From NCBI RefSeq assembly GCF_004339665.1, contig NZ_SMMU01000001.1, forward strand, positions 208,094 through 272,093: a stretch of DNA of 64,000 nucleotides, written 5' to 3'. This stretch comes from Azotobacter chroococcum. GTDB taxonomy: Bacteria > Pseudomonadota > Gammaproteobacteria > Pseudomonadales > Pseudomonadaceae. Below, piece after piece: positions 25,975 to 35,859 of this stretch. The notes under the pieces are model-generated. The model was not told the DNA's origin and did no database searches. It saw nothing but the letters and a program-made list of their open reading frames with translations. Each line of letters begins with the position of its first letter. The first letter of the stretch is position 1. Position numbers and translations under genes: made by a program.

Positions 25975-26307
25975 TCAGTCGCGGTAGCTGTAGGCGCCGC
26001 CGTAGGTGCGGTCGTCGGCCAGGGCGGCGGCGTCGTAGACGCGGTTGCCGCGGGTCTCGACCTTGTCGCCGACGGCGAACTCGCGGTTCGGCGAGCGCAG
26101 CTCCTTCACGTCGCCCTCGGCGGTACGGACCTTGTAGGCGCGGTCGCTGAGGCCGGCGGCGTCCTGGGCCTCGCCGCCGAACAGGGCGCCGAACAGGGCG
26201 CCGATGCCGGCACCGATCAGGGCGCCGACCGGGCCGCCGACGGCGCCGATCATCATGGCTGCCCACCAGGCACCGTTTCGGGCGCCTGCCCGGCAGACAG
26301 CGGACAC
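25975..26307 (-). CDS. Glycine-zipper protein, possibly N-terminally truncated
   Basis: The 110-residue frame contains a glycine-zipper membrane segment (GAVGGPVGALIGAGIGALFG) followed by a soluble domain with DRAYKVRTAEGDVKELRSPN and VGDKVETRGNRV. The same architecture occurs in the protein encoded at 53061-53447, which has a signal peptide and ends its zipper in the same way. Here the residues before the zipper are not a signal peptide, so the 5' end may have been replaced or lost; ATG 26256 is an alternative start. A terminator follows. Its function is unknown; the family is envelope-associated. Confidence 0.6.
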   Translation of the reverse strand: MSAVCRAGARNGAWWAAMMIGAVGGPVGALIGAGIGALFGALFGGEAQDAAGLSDRAYKVRTAEGDVKELRSPNREFAVGDKVETRGNRVYDAAALADDRTYGGAYSYRD

Positions 26308-26424
26308 CCCCTTGATTCAACAGGCTCCGCCGAGGCAATCGGCGCAGAAACTGCGGCTCTTGCCATGAGTGACGGAAAACGCCGATCCAGTACCTGCATC
26401 GGCTGCGAATCCCGTCGCTGTCTC

Positions 26425-27861
26425 TCACGGCGCGCTGGAGGAATGCAGGTTGCTCACTGCCGTGCAGGGCAGGCCATCGGGCCCCCGTTCAGCGCTACAG
26501 GCGCGCTCGGCCGGTAATTCCGAGACGGGCTCGATCAGGTGCTTGCCACCCGTCTCGTCGCGCAGCAGGTCGAAGGCATCGTAGAGCCGGCCACTGGCCG
26601 TATAGGTGCGAACGGCGAGACGCTGCGACTCGACCTCGACGGTCTCGTAGAGCTGGGTGTCTTCGGCGGCCCGGTCGGGCTGGCGGTGAGCCCTGCCGTT
26701 CAGCCGGTACATCTTCGAGCCGGCTACGGACACCATGTAGACCGGCCCCTGCGTGGAGCCGGCCGCCTGTGCGGCGATCGCCGCCTCGTGCCCCGCCTCG
26801 GCGGTGAGGCGGCTGTAGCAATGGTCGTGGCCCTGCAGCACGAGATCGACGTTGTATCTTTCGAAGATCGGTTTCCATGCCGCCTTGAGGACTTCGGTGT
26901 CCTTCGCCCGGGCGCAGGTGAAGATCGGCTGATGCTCGATCACGACGTGCCAGCGCGCCGCACTGCTCCGCAACGTCTCCTCGAGCCACTGCTTCTGGCT
27001 CTCCAGGGCATTCAGGTGCAATGCGGCCGTGCCATCCAGCACGATGAAGCGCACCCCCTGGAAATCCACGTAATAAGTGGTGCCTTCGACGCCCCGCGCG
27101 CCATTGTCCGGCAGGGCGAACTGCAGCGACCAGTACGGACTCGAGTGGCGCCCCTTGCCCGCGATGGGGTTCCACGTCTTGAGGTATTCATGATTGCCGA
27201 TGGCGGGCAACTGCGGCACCTCCGCATAGTAGAAGCCGCCCGCCTGGTTCCATTCGCCCCATTCGTCGTCGTGGATCAGCGCCTCGCCCTGCTCGACCAT
27301 ATCGCCCGCGTGAACCACCAGGGAGGGGCTGGCAGTGGAGAGGAAAGCCTGGCGGATGGTGCGCGCGCTCAGGGTGAGGATGTCGTCCTGGACATCGCCC
27401 AGATAGATGAAGCGAAAGGGTTTGAAAGCCGCGGCCGCGGTATGGAACTGCAGCCATTCGCTCCAGCCGTCCGCGCCCTTGACCCGGTAGAGATAGGCGG
27501 TATCCGGCTGCAGGCCGGTGAAACGCGCCTGATGGTAGTAGGCGTCGCCGTTCTCCGTGGAGAGGAGCCGGCTGCTGCCACCCAGCAGACGGGCGCGCTC
27601 CTCCAGGCTGGGGCCGTCCAGCGCTGGGGCCAGTTGCACCTCGGCGCTGGTCTGGCGGCTATCCGTGCGGTAGGCCACCGCCAGTTCGCGGGCCGGATCG
27701 GCGCCCGGCGTGAGCACGATGCGGTCCGGCAGGCCCGTGGCGGCATAGTCCGAGCCAGGCGAATGGTGCGGCCTTTCGCGAGCACTGACGAGAACGCCAG
27801 CACCGAACAGGCAGACGGCCAGGGCCGCACAGCACAAAGTCAGACGAGATCGGCCGAGCAT
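26425..27861 (-). CDS. Secreted metallophosphoesterase with purple-acid-phosphatase N-domain
   Basis: This 478-residue protein has an N-terminal hydrophobic export segment (residues about 6-25), a fibronectin-like purple acid phosphatase N-domain (about 45-145) and a calcineurin-like catalytic domain. The metal-binding blocks are IYLGDVQDD, VVHAGDMVEQG, AIGNHEYL, HVVIEHQP and LVLQGHDHCYSR, all intact. It should hydrolyse a phosphoester in the periplasm or outside the cell; the substrate is unspecified. No regulatory or operon partner is evident. Confidence 0.88.
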   Translation of the reverse strand: MLGRSRLTLCCAALAVCLFGAGVLVSARERPHHSPGSDYAATGLPDRIVLTPGADPARELAVAYRTDSRQTSAEVQLAPALDGPSLEERARLLGGSSRLLSTENGDAYYHQARFTGLQPDTAYLYRVKGADGWSEWLQFHTAAAAFKPFRFIYLGDVQDDILTLSARTIRQAFLSTASPSLVVHAGDMVEQGEALIHDDEWGEWNQAGGFYYAEVPQLPAIGNHEYLKTWNPIAGKGRHSSPYWSLQFALPDNGARGVEGTTYYVDFQGVRFIVLDGTAALHLNALESQKQWLEETLRSSAARWHVVIEHQPIFTCARAKDTEVLKAAWKPIFERYNVDLVLQGHDHCYSRLTAEAGHEAAIAAQAAGSTQGPVYMVSVAGSKMYRLNGRAHRQPDRAAEDTQLYETVEVESQRLAVRTYTASGRLYDAFDLLRDETGGKHLIEPVSELPAERACSAERGPDGLPCTAVSNLHSSSAP

Positions 27862-28205
27862 GAGCGGTCTTTTTCCTTAACGGGATTGTGGGAGGGGAAG
27901 TGCGCGCCCAGCCCAGTAGCCAGCCACGCGCGCCAGCCTCAGTCTGCTCGGGGCCGCGTGAGCCTTCGGTCAAAACCTCGTGAAAAATATGTCTACGGCG
28001 ACACGGCCGCCTCGATCCCCCTGCCCGACGCGCCCCGCGTCCTGCCGGATGTCTATTTATATATTCCAAAAAGCTATTTATTTTTTTTAATTTCTTCAAT
28101 CAAGATATATAAACCGGACCACCGGAGCATCGCTTTCCAGCGCCGATCTCCAGTGCCTCCTCTTCCGGGGCCCCGTGCGGCGCCCCCTGAAGACGAGGTG
28201 AGGCA
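27862..28205. promoter_or_regulatory. Divergent promoter region and leader of cluster III
   Basis: The left half is GC-rich and the part from 28040 to 28112 is very AT-rich (TATTTATATATTCC, then TTATTTTTTTTAA, then TATATAAA). The motif ACCGGACCACCGGA follows directly at 28113-28126. This is the same order, AT-rich tract then motif then start codon, as before other sulfur genes in the window. No gene is present. Confidence 0.45.
28113..28126 (+). promoter_or_regulatory. Shared leader motif ACCGGACCACCGGA, copy 2
   Basis: Identical over 14 bp to 1032-1045 and 42260-42273. It is 79 bp upstream of the SfnB-like start and immediately downstream of a TATATAAA tract that could be a promoter -10 region, so it may be at the very beginning of the transcript. 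Confidence 0.6.
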
Positions 28206-29480
28206 ATGACCAGTCCGTTACTTTCCCAATCCCGGCATCCCGACCAGCCGGAATTCGAGGCCACGTCCAGCGATCTGGACAGCCGCCCCCCGCTCACCCC
28301 CGCCCGCCTGCTGCAGAGCGACGGCGAAGCCCTCGAAGCGGCCCGCGTCCTGGCGCGCCAGGCGCTGGCCGGCGCCGCCCAGCGCGACCGCCTGCGCCAG
28401 TTGCCCTGGGACGAGGTCGACCTGTTCAGCGCCAGCGGCCTGGGCGGCATCGGCATTCCCCGCGCCTACGGCGGACCGGGCCTGTCCTTCGGCACCGTCG
28501 CCGAGGTGTTCCGCCTGGTTTCCGCCGCCGATCCTTCGGTCGGGCAGATCCCGCAGAACCAGTTCGGCATCCTCGGCCTGCTCGAAGGCAGCGCCACCCG
28601 CGAGCAGAAGGAACGCTTCTACAAGGCCGTGCTGCGCGGCGAGCGCATCGCCAACGCCGGCCCCGAGCGCGACACCCGGCATACCCTCGACGTCCGGGCG
28701 CGCCTGGTGCGCGACGGCGACGGCTACCGGCTGAGCGGCGAGAAGTTCTATTCCACCGGCGCGCTGTTCGCCCACTGGATCACCGCCAAGGCCATCGACG
28801 ACAAGGGCCGCCTGGTGATGGCGCTGATCCCCCGCGGCGCGCCGGGGCTGCGCATCCTCAACGACTGGTCGGGCTTCGGCCAGCGCACCACCGCCAGCGG
28901 CACGGTACTGCTCGACCGGGTGCCGGTGGCCGCCGAGAACCTGGTGGACGTCTGGCGCCTGGCGGAAAAGCCCAATATCCAGGGCGCCGCCTCGCAACTG
29001 ATCCAGGCCGCCATCGACGCCGGCATCGCCCGCGCCGCGCTGGACGACGCCATCGCCTTCGTGCGCCAGCGCGCCCGGCCGTGGATCGACGCCAACGTCG
29101 AACGCGCAGCCGACGACCCCTACGTGATCGCCGAGATCGGCCGCCTGCAGATCGACCTGCACGCCGCCGAAGCGCTGCTGCGCCGCGCCGGCCGGGTGCT
29201 CGACCAGGTCAACGCCGCGCCGATCGATGCCGACTCCGCCGCCCGCGCCTCGATCGCCGTGGCCGAAGCCAAGGTGCTGACCACCGAAATCTCCGTGCTG
29301 GCCGGCGAGAAGCTGCTGGAGCTGGCCGGCAGCCGCGCCACCCTGGCCGAGTTCAACCTCGACCGCCACTGGCGCAACGCCCGCACCCACACCCTGCACG
29401 ACCCGGTGCGCTGGAAGTACCACGCGATCGGCAACTACCACCTGAACGGCGCCAAGCCGGCGCGCCACTCCTGGATCTGA
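28206..29480 (+). CDS. SfnB-family sulfur-acquisition oxidoreductase 1
   Basis: This 424-residue flavoprotein has the acyl-CoA dehydrogenase fold and the features of SfnB-family proteins, linked in Pseudomonas to use of dimethyl sulfone and other organosulfur compounds. Landmarks are IGIPRAYGGPGLSFGTVAEV, DPSVGQIPQNQFGILGLLEG, GEKFYSTGALFAHWI, FGQRTTASGTV and the C-terminal [17 protein letters not shown] with YHAIGNYHLNG. It is strongly similar to the next gene, showing a local duplication. Expected reaction is flavin-dependent oxidation; the precise substrate is unknown. It opens cluster III. Confidence 0.88.
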   Translation: MTSPLLSQSRHPDQPEFEATSSDLDSRPPLTPARLLQSDGEALEAARVLARQALAGAAQRDRLRQLPWDEVDLFSASGLGGIGIPRAYGGPGLSFGTVAEVFRLVSAADPSVGQIPQNQFGILGLLEGSATREQKERFYKAVLRGERIANAGPERDTRHTLDVRARLVRDGDGYRLSGEKFYSTGALFAHWITAKAIDDKGRLVMALIPRGAPGLRILNDWSGFGQRTTASGTVLLDRVPVAAENLVDVWRLAEKPNIQGAASQLIQAAIDAGIARAALDDAIAFVRQRARPWIDANVERAADDPYVIAEIGRLQIDLHAAEALLRRAGRVLDQVNAAPIDADSAARASIAVAEAKVLTTEISVLAGEKLLELAGSRATLAEFNLDRHWRNARTHTLHDPVRWKYHAIGNYHLNGAKPARHSWI

Positions 29481-29487
29481 GGTCGCC

Positions 29488-30696
29488 ATGTCCGTCCACC
29501 AAGGTTTCCCGCGCAACCACGCCGCGCTGATCGAAAACGACGCCCAGGCCCTGCAGGTCGCCGACGAGCTGGCCGCCCAGTTCGTCCGCGAGTCCTCCCT
29601 GCGCGACCGCGAGCGGCGCCTGCCGCATGCCGAGCTGGAGCTGTTCTCCCACGCCGGCCTCGGCGCCATCACCGTGCCGCGCGCCTATGGCGGCGCCGGG
29701 GTGTCCAGCGTCACCCTGGCCCAGGTGATCGCGCGCATCGCCCGCGCCGACGCCTCCCTCGGGCATATCCCGCAGAACCATTTCTACGCCCTGGAGGTGC
29801 TGCGGGTGAACGGCAGCCCCGAGCAGCGCCGCCGCCTCTATGGCGAAGTGCTGGCCGGCGCGCGCTTCGGCAACGCGCTGGCCGAGATCGGCACGCGCAC
29901 CGCCCAGGAGCGCAGCACGCGGCTGCGCCGCGAAGGCGATGGCTACCGCATCCACGGGCGCAAGTTCTACGCCACCGGCGCGCTCTACGCCCAGCGCGTG
30001 CCGACCCTGGCGATCGACGACGACGGCGTCCAGCAGCTGGCCTTCGTCGACCGCCGCGCGCCGGGGCTGGAGATCGTCGACGACTGGGACGGCTTCGGCC
30101 AGCGCACCTCGGCCAGCGGCACGGTGAACTTCGACGGCGTGCCGGTCGCCGCCGAGGACGTGGTGCCCTTCCAGAGCGCCTTCGCCCGGCCGACCACCGT
30201 CGGCCCGCTGGCCCAGCTGCTGCACGCCGCCATCGACGCCGGCATCGCCCGCGCCGCCTGGGAGGACACCCTGGCCTTCGTCGCCCGCCGCACCCGTCCC
30301 TGGATCGACGCCGGCGTGAACCGCGCCGCCGACGATCCGCTGACCCTGCAGAGCATCGGCCGCCTGACCAGCCGCCTGCTCGGCGCCGAAGCGCTGCTCG
30401 AGCGCGCCGGCGAATTCGTCGACCGCGCCCAGGCCGCGCCGGACACGGAAAGCGTGGCGGCGGCCTCGATCGCCGTCGCCGAGGCCCGCGCGGCGACCAC
30501 CGAGGTCGCCCTGGACGCCGCCAACCGCCTGCTCGAACTGGGCGGCAGCCGCGCCACCCTGGCCGAGCACAACCTCGACCGCCACTGGCGCAACGCGCGC
30601 ACCCACACCCTGCACGATCCGGTGCGCTGGAAGTACCACGCGGTGGGCAACTACTACCTGAACGACACCCTGCCGCCGCGCCGGGGGACCATCTGA
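29488..30696 (+). CDS. SfnB-family sulfur-acquisition oxidoreductase 2
   Basis: This 402-residue paralogue of the preceding gene lies seven bases after it. Matching blocks include [67 protein letters not shown] and [20 protein letters not shown]. It is shorter at the N terminus. Maintenance of two copies side by side suggests different substrates or sequential reactions. Its stop overlaps the start of the following monooxygenase gene (TGATGA at 30694), so translation is coupled. Confidence 0.88.
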   Translation: MSVHQGFPRNHAALIENDAQALQVADELAAQFVRESSLRDRERRLPHAELELFSHAGLGAITVPRAYGGAGVSSVTLAQVIARIARADASLGHIPQNHFYALEVLRVNGSPEQRRRLYGEVLAGARFGNALAEIGTRTAQERSTRLRREGDGYRIHGRKFYATGALYAQRVPTLAIDDDGVQQLAFVDRRAPGLEIVDDWDGFGQRTSASGTVNFDGVPVAAEDVVPFQSAFARPTTVGPLAQLLHAAIDAGIARAAWEDTLAFVARRTRPWIDAGVNRAADDPLTLQSIGRLTSRLLGAEALLERAGEFVDRAQAAPDTESVAAASIAVAEARAATTEVALDAANRLLELGGSRATLAEHNLDRHWRNARTHTLHDPVRWKYHAVGNYYLNDTLPPRRGTI

Positions 30697-32087
30697 TGAG
30701 CCGCAAGCAGATCCTGCTCAACGCCTTCAACATGAACTGCGTGGGCCACATCAACCACGGCCTGTGGACCCACCCGCGCGACCGCTCGACCGAGTTCAAC
30801 ACCCTGGAGTACTGGACCGAGCTGGCCCGGCTGCTCGAGCGCGGGCTGTTCGACGGGCTGTTCATCGCCGACATCGCCGGGGTCTACGACGTCTACCGCC
30901 AGTCGCTCGACCTGACCCTGCGCGAGGCCATCCAGCTGCCGGTCCACGACCCGCTGATGCTGGTCTCGGCGATGGCCGGGGCGACCCGCCATCTGGGCTT
31001 CGGGGTCACCGCCAGCCTGAGCTACGAGCCGCCCTACCTGCTCGCCCGGCGCCTGTCGACCCTCGACCACCTGAGCCGCGGGCGGGTCGGCTGGAACATC
31101 GTCACCGGCTACCTGGAAAGCGCCGCGCGCGCCCTGGGCCTGGAACATCAGGTGGAGCACGACCGCCGCTACGACCAGGCCGACGAGTACCTGGAAGTGC
31201 TCTACAAGCTCTTCGAGGGCAGCTGGGAGGACGGCGCCGTGCTCGAGGACCGCGCCGGCCGCCGCTACGCCGACCCGGCGCGGGTGCACAAGGTCGAGCA
31301 CCACGGCGAGTTCTACCGGGTCGAGGGCTACCACCTGTGCTCGCCCTCGCCGCAGCGCACCCCGCTGCTGTTCCAGGCCGGCACCTCGGAGCGCGGCCGG
31401 CGCTTCGCCGGGCGCCACGCCGAGGGCGTGTTCATCACCGGGCAGAACCCGCAGGGCGTCGCCGAACAGGTGCGCCAGGTGCGCGCCGAGGCCGTCGCCG
31501 CCGGCCGCCCGGCGGATGCCGTCAAGCTGTTCATGGGCCTCACCGTGATCGTCGCGCCGAGCGAGGCCGAGGCCCGCGACAAGCACGCCGAATACCTGCG
31601 CCATGCCAGCCCCGAGGCCGGCCTGGCGCACCTCTCCAGCTCGATCGGCATCGACCTGGCCGCCTACGGCCTCGACGAGCCGATCCGCTACCAGAAGACC
31701 AACGCCATCGAGTCGGTGGCCAGGACCTTCACCGCCGCCGGCAGCGGCTGGACCCGGCGCAAGCTGCTGGAGCAGCACGCTCTGGGCGGTCGCTATCCGA
31801 CCATCGTCGGCTCGCCGCAGCAGGTCGCCGACGCCCTGGCCAACTGGATCGAGCAGACCGACCTGGACGGCTTCAACCTGACCCGCACGGTGACCCCGGA
31901 AAGCTACGCCGACTTCATCGACCTGGTGGTGCCCGAGCTGCAGAACCGCGGCCTGTACAAGACCGCCTACGCCGCCGGCAGCCTGCGGGAAAAACTCTTC
32001 GCCGCCGGTCCGCGCCTGCCCGCCAGCCACCCCGGCGCGGCCTGGCGCGACCTGTCCCGCGCCGCCGAACGCGCCCTGCGCGCCTGA
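30696..32087 (+). CDS. NtaA/SnaA/DszA-family flavin-dependent monooxygenase
   Basis: This 463-residue two-component LLM monooxygenase is of the same family as the gene at 14525. Signatures are [58 protein letters not shown] and [20 protein letters not shown]. It would receive FMNH2 from a reductase not found in this window. Coupled to the SfnB-like gene upstream and followed by a methionine-type ABC transporter, it probably oxidises a sulfide or sulfone brought in by that system. The substrate is inferred only in class. Confidence 0.88.
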   Translation: MSRKQILLNAFNMNCVGHINHGLWTHPRDRSTEFNTLEYWTELARLLERGLFDGLFIADIAGVYDVYRQSLDLTLREAIQLPVHDPLMLVSAMAGATRHLGFGVTASLSYEPPYLLARRLSTLDHLSRGRVGWNIVTGYLESAARALGLEHQVEHDRRYDQADEYLEVLYKLFEGSWEDGAVLEDRAGRRYADPARVHKVEHHGEFYRVEGYHLCSPSPQRTPLLFQAGTSERGRRFAGRHAEGVFITGQNPQGVAEQVRQVRAEAVAAGRPADAVKLFMGLTVIVAPSEAEARDKHAEYLRHASPEAGLAHLSSSIGIDLAAYGLDEPIRYQKTNAIESVARTFTAAGSGWTRRKLLEQHALGGRYPTIVGSPQQVADALANWIEQTDLDGFNLTRTVTPESYADFIDLVVPELQNRGLYKTAYAAGSLREKLFAAGPRLPASHPGAAWRDLSRAAERALRA

Positions 32088-32120
32088 ATCCACAGCCCAT
32101 CCCGCACAAGGAAATCGTTC

Positions 32121-32939
32121 ATGCCGTTCCCGTCCCTCTCCCGCCGCCGCTGGCTCAAGACCTTCGCCGGCGCCGCCCTGCTCGGCTTCTCCGGCCTGAC
32201 CCTGGCCGCCAGCGACGCCCTGAAGATCGGCACCACCGCGGCCTTCGCCCCGCCGCTGGAAGTGGCCGCCGCCGAAGCCGCCAAGGAAGGCCTCAAGGTC
32301 GATCTGGTCGAATTCAGCGACTGGATCACCCCCAACACCACCCTGGCCCACGGCGACATCGACGCCAACTACTTCCAGCACATCCCCTTCCTGGAGAACG
32401 CCAAGCAGGAAGGCGGCTACGACCTGGTGCCCGTGGCCCCCGGCGTGCTGAACAACGTCGGCCTCTATTCGAAGAAGTACCAGAGCTTCGCCGAGCTGCC
32501 CGAGGGCGCCAAGGTCGCCATCGCCAACGACCCGGTCAACGGCGGACGCGGCCTGCAACTGCTGGAGAAGGCCAAGCTGATCACCCTCAAGCCGGGCGTC
32601 GGCTACAAGGCCACCCTGGCCGACATCACCGCCAACCCGAAGCATCTGAAGATCATCGAACTGGAGGCGGTGCAGCTGGTGCGCGCTCTGGACGACGTCG
32701 ACCTGGCCCAGGGCTATCCCCTCTACATCCGCCTGTCCAACACCGTCGATCCGCACTCGGCGCTGCTGTTCGACGGCCTGGACCATCCGGAATACGTGAT
32801 CCAGTTCGTCACCCGTCCGCAGGGCAAGGACGACCCGCGCCTGCGCCGCTTCATCGACATCTACCAGCATTCGCCCGCGGTGCGCGCCGCCCTCGACAAG
32901 ACCCTCGGCGGCCTCTACGTGCCCGGCTGGGAGAAATGA
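32121..32939 (+). CDS. MetQ/NlpA-family substrate-binding protein
   Basis: This 272-residue binding protein of the NlpA/MetQ family, which usually binds methionine or related thioethers, has an N-terminal export signal with a twin-arginine-like SRRRWLKTF followed by a hydrophobic stretch, cleaved near LAAS (residue 30). There is no lipobox cysteine, unlike classic MetQ. Family blocks are [37 protein letters not shown] with YFQHIPFLE, and [18 protein letters not shown]. Together with the next two genes it forms a complete importer, probably for the organosulfur substrate of the oxygenases upstream. Confidence 0.9.
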   Translation: MPFPSLSRRRWLKTFAGAALLGFSGLTLAASDALKIGTTAAFAPPLEVAAAEAAKEGLKVDLVEFSDWITPNTTLAHGDIDANYFQHIPFLENAKQEGGYDLVPVAPGVLNNVGLYSKKYQSFAELPEGAKVAIANDPVNGGRGLQLLEKAKLITLKPGVGYKATLADITANPKHLKIIELEAVQLVRALDDVDLAQGYPLYIRLSNTVDPHSALLFDGLDHPEYVIQFVTRPQGKDDPRLRRFIDIYQHSPAVRAALDKTLGGLYVPGWEK

Positions 32940-32941
32940 AC

Positions 32942-34087
32942 ATGAGCAGCCTGACCTCGGAATACCGCTACTTCGACGACGGCTCGCCCGATCGGGACGC
33001 CGAAGCCGCCGCCCCCGCCGCACGCGGCGGCGATGCGCTGCACGGCCACCTGCGCTTTTCCGGCCTCGGCAAGCGCTACGACGGCGCCCAGGGCCCGGTG
33101 CGCGCTCTGCAGGGCATCGACCTGACGGTCCGCCGCGGCGAGATCTTCGGCATCATCGGCCGCAGCGGCGCCGGCAAGTCGTCCCTGCTGCGCACCATCA
33201 ACCGTCTGGAGCGGCCCAGCGAGGGCCGCGTGCTGATCGACGGCGAGGACATCGCCGGCTACGGCACGGACCGCCTGGTCGCCCTGCGCCGGCGCATCGG
33301 GATGATCTTCCAGCACTTCAACCTGCTCGCCGCGAAGACCGTCGGCGAGAACGTCGAGCTGCCCCTGCGGGTCGCCGGGGTGCCGCGCGAGCGGCGCCAG
33401 CGCAAGGTCGAGGAGGTGCTGCGCCTGGTCGGCCTGGAGGGCAAGCGCGACGCCTACCCGGCGCAGCTCTCCGGCGGCCAGAAGCAGCGCGTGGGCATCG
33501 CCCGCGCGCTGGTCCACGATCCGGAGATCCTGCTCTGCGACGAGGCCACCTCGGCGCTCGACCCGGAAACCACCCAGTCGATCCTCGCCCTGCTGCGCGA
33601 AATCAACCGGCGGCTGAAACTGACCGTCGTGCTGATCACCCACGAGATGGAGGTGATCCGCGAGATCTGCGACCGCGTGGCGGTGCTGGAGCGCGGCGAG
33701 CTGGTGGAACAGGGGCCGGTCTGGCAGGTGTTCGGCGCGCCCCGCCATCCGGCCACCCGCACGCTGCTGGCGCCGCTGCAGCAGAAGCTTCCCGAGGACC
33801 TGCTGGGGCAACTGCAGGACGGCCGCCGGCAACCCAACGACCGCCTGCTGCTGGAGCTGCGCTACACCGGGGCGAGCGAGCGCGAGCCGGACCTGGCCGG
33901 TTTCGGCATGCGCTTCGGCGGCCGGGTGAGCCTGCTGCAGGGCGGCGTCGAACGCATCCAGGGCCGCACCCTGGGACAGCTGCTGCTGGCCGTGGCGGAT
34001 TCGCCCCTGGCCGCGGAGGCGCTGCGCCGGCAGGCGCTGGAAGTGGCCGATGGCGTGGAGGTGCTAGGTTATGTCGCCGCTGCTTGA
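32942..34087 (+). CDS. MetN-like ABC transporter ATPase with NIL domain
   Basis: This ATPase of about 381 residues drives the MetQNI-type importer. The nucleotide-binding motifs are intact: Walker [10 protein letters not shown], signature [15 protein letters not shown], Walker [13 protein letters not shown] and switch histidine ITHEMEV. A C-terminal NIL domain (about the last 80 residues, [20 protein letters not shown]) is the ligand-sensing domain of methionine transporters, where substrate inhibits transport. A 30-residue alanine/acidic extension precedes the domain. GGGAG sits about eight bases before ATG 32942; ATG 32936 is also possible. It overlaps the permease gene by 17 bp. Confidence 0.88.
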   Translation: MSSLTSEYRYFDDGSPDRDAEAAAPAARGGDALHGHLRFSGLGKRYDGAQGPVRALQGIDLTVRRGEIFGIIGRSGAGKSSLLRTINRLERPSEGRVLIDGEDIAGYGTDRLVALRRRIGMIFQHFNLLAAKTVGENVELPLRVAGVPRERRQRKVEEVLRLVGLEGKRDAYPAQLSGGQKQRVGIARALVHDPEILLCDEATSALDPETTQSILALLREINRRLKLTVVLITHEMEVIREICDRVAVLERGELVEQGPVWQVFGAPRHPATRTLLAPLQQKLPEDLLGQLQDGRRQPNDRLLLELRYTGASEREPDLAGFGMRFGGRVSLLQGGVERIQGRTLGQLLLAVADSPLAAEALRRQALEVADGVEVLGYVAAA

Positions 34088-34721
34088 GCGTCTCTGGCAG
34101 GCCCTGCTCGACACCCTGCTGATGGTGGGGGTCTCCGCCCTGCTCGCCCTGCTGCTGGGTATCCCGCTGGCGGTGCTGCTGGTCACCACCTCGCGTGGCG
34201 GCCTGTTCGAGGCGTCGCAGCTGAACCGGGTAGTCGGCTGGCTGGTCAACCTGTTCCGCTCGGTGCCCTTCCTGATCCTGATGGTCGCGCTGATCCCCTT
34301 CACCCGCCTCTTGGTCGGCACCAGCTACGGCGTCTGGGCCGCGGTGGTGCCCTTGACCATCGCCGCCACGCCGTTCTTCGCGCGGATCGCCGAGGTCAGC
34401 CTGCGCGAGGTCGACCCCGGGCTGATCGAGGCCGCCCAGGCGATGGGCTGCCGGCGCCGGCACATCGTCTGGCACGTGCTGCTGGCGGAGGCCCGTCCGG
34501 GACTGGTCGGCGGCTTCACCATCACCCTGGTGACGCTGATCAACGCCTCGGCGATGGCCGGCGCCATCGGCGCCGGCGGCCTCGGCGACCTGGCCTACCG
34601 CTACGGCTACCAGCGCTTCGACAGCCAGACCATGCTCACCGTGATCGTCGTGCTGGTCGCCCTGGTCTGCCTGCTGCAGTACGGCGGCGATCGCCTGGCC
34701 AGGGGCCTGAGCCGGCGCTAG
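34071..34721 (+). CDS. MetI-like ABC transporter permease
   Basis: This 216-residue inner-membrane permease has five or so hydrophobic segments and the MetI-type EAA loop (about residues 122-145, [20 protein letters not shown]). Segments [19 protein letters not shown] and [20 protein letters not shown] with YGYQRFD are characteristic of the methionine transporter permease. It is translationally coupled to the ATPase gene. It completes cluster III; a hairpin and a dispersed repeat follow. Confidence 0.9.
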   Translation: MSPLLERLWQALLDTLLMVGVSALLALLLGIPLAVLLVTTSRGGLFEASQLNRVVGWLVNLFRSVPFLILMVALIPFTRLLVGTSYGVWAAVVPLTIAATPFFARIAEVSLREVDPGLIEAAQAMGCRRRHIVWHVLLAEARPGLVGGFTITLVTLINASAMAGAIGAGGLGDLAYRYGYQRFDSQTMLTVIVVLVALVCLLQYGGDRLARGLSRR

Positions 34722-34790
34722 AGCCGTTTCGTCGTACTCGGGCTCAAGGATGCGCGGACTTCTTCCCTCTCCCCAAGGGGAGAGGGCGCT
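34716..34790. repeat. Dispersed repeat, copy 1, with strong hairpin
   Basis: The sequence from CGCTAGAGCCGTTTC to CTTCTTCCCTCTCCC recurs on the same strand with a few differences at about 54739-54801. Within this copy, 34765-34786 forms a perfect 10-bp hairpin (CCCTCTCCCC, AA, GGGGAGAGGG). It could end transcription of cluster III although a T-run is missing. The second copy has lost the right arm of the hairpin. Confidence 0.6.
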
Positions 34791-34875
34791 GAAGGCCATC
34801 ACGCCCAAAGATCGCCGCAGTATTGAGCTGAACCGCCCCTGAGCTGATAGCCTGCCCATTTTTCGAGGGGCGGCG

Positions 34876-35757
34876 TCAGGCATCTCCGAGTTGCTCGCGC
34901 AGGAACTCGATGAAACGTTGGGTCTTAGCCGGCAGTAGCCGTGTCTCGGTGAGGGCATAGACCGGGATGGGTTGGGCGGACCACTGTGGCAACACTCGAC
35001 GCAGGCTTCCGCTGGCGAGGTCGTCGGCCGCGATGCCCTACGCCAATACGGCGATGCCCAGATCAAGAGTCGCCAGGCGCCGTAGCATGCCGACACTGTT
35101 GAGTTGGAAGCGACCGCCAACTTCGACCTCGACCCTCTCGCTCCCACGGGACAGCGTCCAGCTGTCAGCTTTGGCAGTGCGCAGACGCAAACATTCGTGC
35201 CGTACCAAGTCAGTCGGATGGCTTGGCTCGCCAAAAAGCTCGAGATAACCGGGCGAGGCGTACAGATAGCGGCGCAGGCTGGTGAGCTTGCGGGCGATCA
35301 GGTTCGAGCTCGCAGGCTCTCCCATGCGAATGACCACATCGACAGGTTCGCTTACCAGATCGACCTGGCGCGGTGTGAGGTCGAATTCAAAGCTGATGCC
35401 GGGGTAACGCCGGGCGAACTCGGCGATCAGTGGTGCCAGATAGATAGTGGCGAAATCCACGGGCAGCGAGGCGCGCAGCGTACCGCTGGGCTGCGCGAGC
35501 ATTTCGCCCAACTGCTCGTGAGCGAGCCTGGCTTCCTCGACGATGCGCTTGCAGCGCTCGAAGTACAGCTGCCCCGCCTCGGTCAGTTCGATCTTGCGCG
35601 TCGTGCGGTGCAGAAGCCGTAATCCAATGGCCTTTTCCAGCCCACTTATTCGACGCGACAGCGTCGAGTTCGGCATCCCCATCGCCTCCGCCGCTCGGCG
35701 GAAGCTACGCGCTTTCACGACCTCGACGAACAGCGCCATGTCGTTCAGCAATTCCAA
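34876..35757 (-). pseudogene. LysR regulator interrupted by an in-frame TAG
   Basis: Read from 35757, this is a full LysR-type regulator of 293 codons: winged helix with MALFVEVVKARSFRRAAEAM and PNSTLSRRISGLEKAIGLRL, then a complete effector domain. At 35038-35040 there is a TAG after GIAVLA. The same frame then continues with GIAADDLASGSLRRVLPQWS and a conserved C terminus to TGA at 34876-34878. Related proteins have an acidic or polar residue there, so GAG to TAG is the simplest change. The translated product would lose about the last 53 residues. It is divergent from the NemA-like gene, its likely target. Confidence 0.85.
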
Positions 35758-35859
35758 TTCAATTGCTCCATCAGTGGATCAGTCATTTCAATTTAACCCG
35801 GTTTATCCCGTATTCGGATTGGTCAATGATGATCACATCGCTTACCGAGGAGCACCGCA

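Noticed and set aside
28040..28112. Sigma-54 promoter before the SfnB-like genes
   Set aside because: SfnR-controlled genes would have a -24/-12 GG-N10-GC element; I could not find one upstream of clusters I-III or the orphan SsuA-like gene.
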